Position numbers and translations under genes: made by a program. DNA of 6,267 bases from an uncultured Phascolarctobacterium sp. GTDB lineage: Bacteria; Bacillota; Negativicutes; Acidaminococcales; Acidaminococcaceae. Position 1 is the stretch's first letter, and each line of letters starts with the position of its first letter. The stretch covers positions 1-6,267 of the forward strand of contig NZ_CALDXR010000044.1 in NCBI RefSeq assembly GCF_937920985.1. The letters run 5' to 3'. Under the pieces are notes generated by a model that saw only the letters and a program-made list of their open reading frames with translations, was not told the DNA's origin and searched no databases. This document shows, piece by piece, positions 6,181 through 6,267 of the stretch.

Positions 6181-6267
6181 GATATAACTCTCGCGAACAA
6201 AGAAAGTACGGTAGTAAGCTAAGTTAGTCCGCAGCTATCTATCCTCAGTCGTAAGTAAGCAAAGCTT

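Larger units (their letters stand above)
5783..6267. other. Non-coding region upstream of the antiporter gene
   Basis: No convincing gene is found on either strand: open stretches are short, lack ribosome binding sites and have no recognisable protein. Contents noted are a 6-bp hairpin AAGTGC/GCACTT with an 8-nt loop (5839-5858, no T-run), the two larger hairpins between 6039 and 6180, and a 9-bp direct repeat ATCCTCAGT at 5951-5959 and 6241-6249. No lysine riboswitch, T-box, tRNA, RNase P or tmRNA signature was recognised by eye. The window ends before any next gene is reached. Confidence 0.6.

Noticed and set aside
5710..6267. Lysine riboswitch (L-box) upstream of the NhaC-family gene
   Set aside because: I looked for one because of LysW-type genes, but did not find the conserved L-box core segments on the minus strand, and the predicted promoter leaves only a ~36-nt leader.

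Overview
The window is a chromosomal stretch whose genes all read on the minus strand, each with its own transcription signals. Gene order in the direction of transcription (right to left) is: NhaC-family cation/proton antiporter, MATE-family multidrug exporter, dapF (diaminopimelate epimerase), dapL (LL-diaminopimelate aminotransferase). The first ~48 bases are the 5' end of a group II intron, apparently class IIC. The last ~485 bases hold no supported gene but contain strong inverted repeats.

The moderate base composition, sigma-70/sigma-A type promoters with TATAAT boxes (several with an extended TGN), strong Shine-Dalgarno sequences and GAAA-capped intrinsic terminators suggest a Firmicute-type bacterium. 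The DapL plus DapF pairing and the protein sequences look most like Negativicutes (Phascolarctobacterium/Acidaminococcus-like gut anaerobes). That placement is an impression from the proteins, not a search result.

Layout: 1-48, group II intron 5' end, reading leftward out of the window. 54-88, dapL terminator, with the intron sitting directly behind its short T-run. 102-1304, dapL. 1354-1396, terminator of dapF. 1412-2305, dapF with a clear promoter at 2336-2364. 2397-2423, terminator behind the MATE gene. 2513-3859, MATE transporter with promoter at 3899-3927. 4001-4031, terminator of the antiporter gene. 4051-5709, antiporter with promoter at 5753-5782. 5783-6267, non-coding with a ~100-nt long imperfect hairpin (6039-6138) and a competing second hairpin (6121-6180).

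Functionally, DapL and DapF together turn tetrahydrodipicolinate into meso-diaminopimelate in two steps, with no succinyl or acetyl intermediates. The product feeds peptidoglycan cross-links and, through LysA, lysine. The two transporters are separate transcription units and have no proven link to this pathway. The NhaC superfamily does include the predicted lysine transporter LysW, so a lysine-related role for the antiporter is possible but unproven, and I find no lysine riboswitch.

The items most worth following up are the intron 5' end behind the dapL terminator and the unexplained structured element in the right-hand non-coding region. I see no evidence for a new defence system, CRISPR array or other complete novel system in this window.
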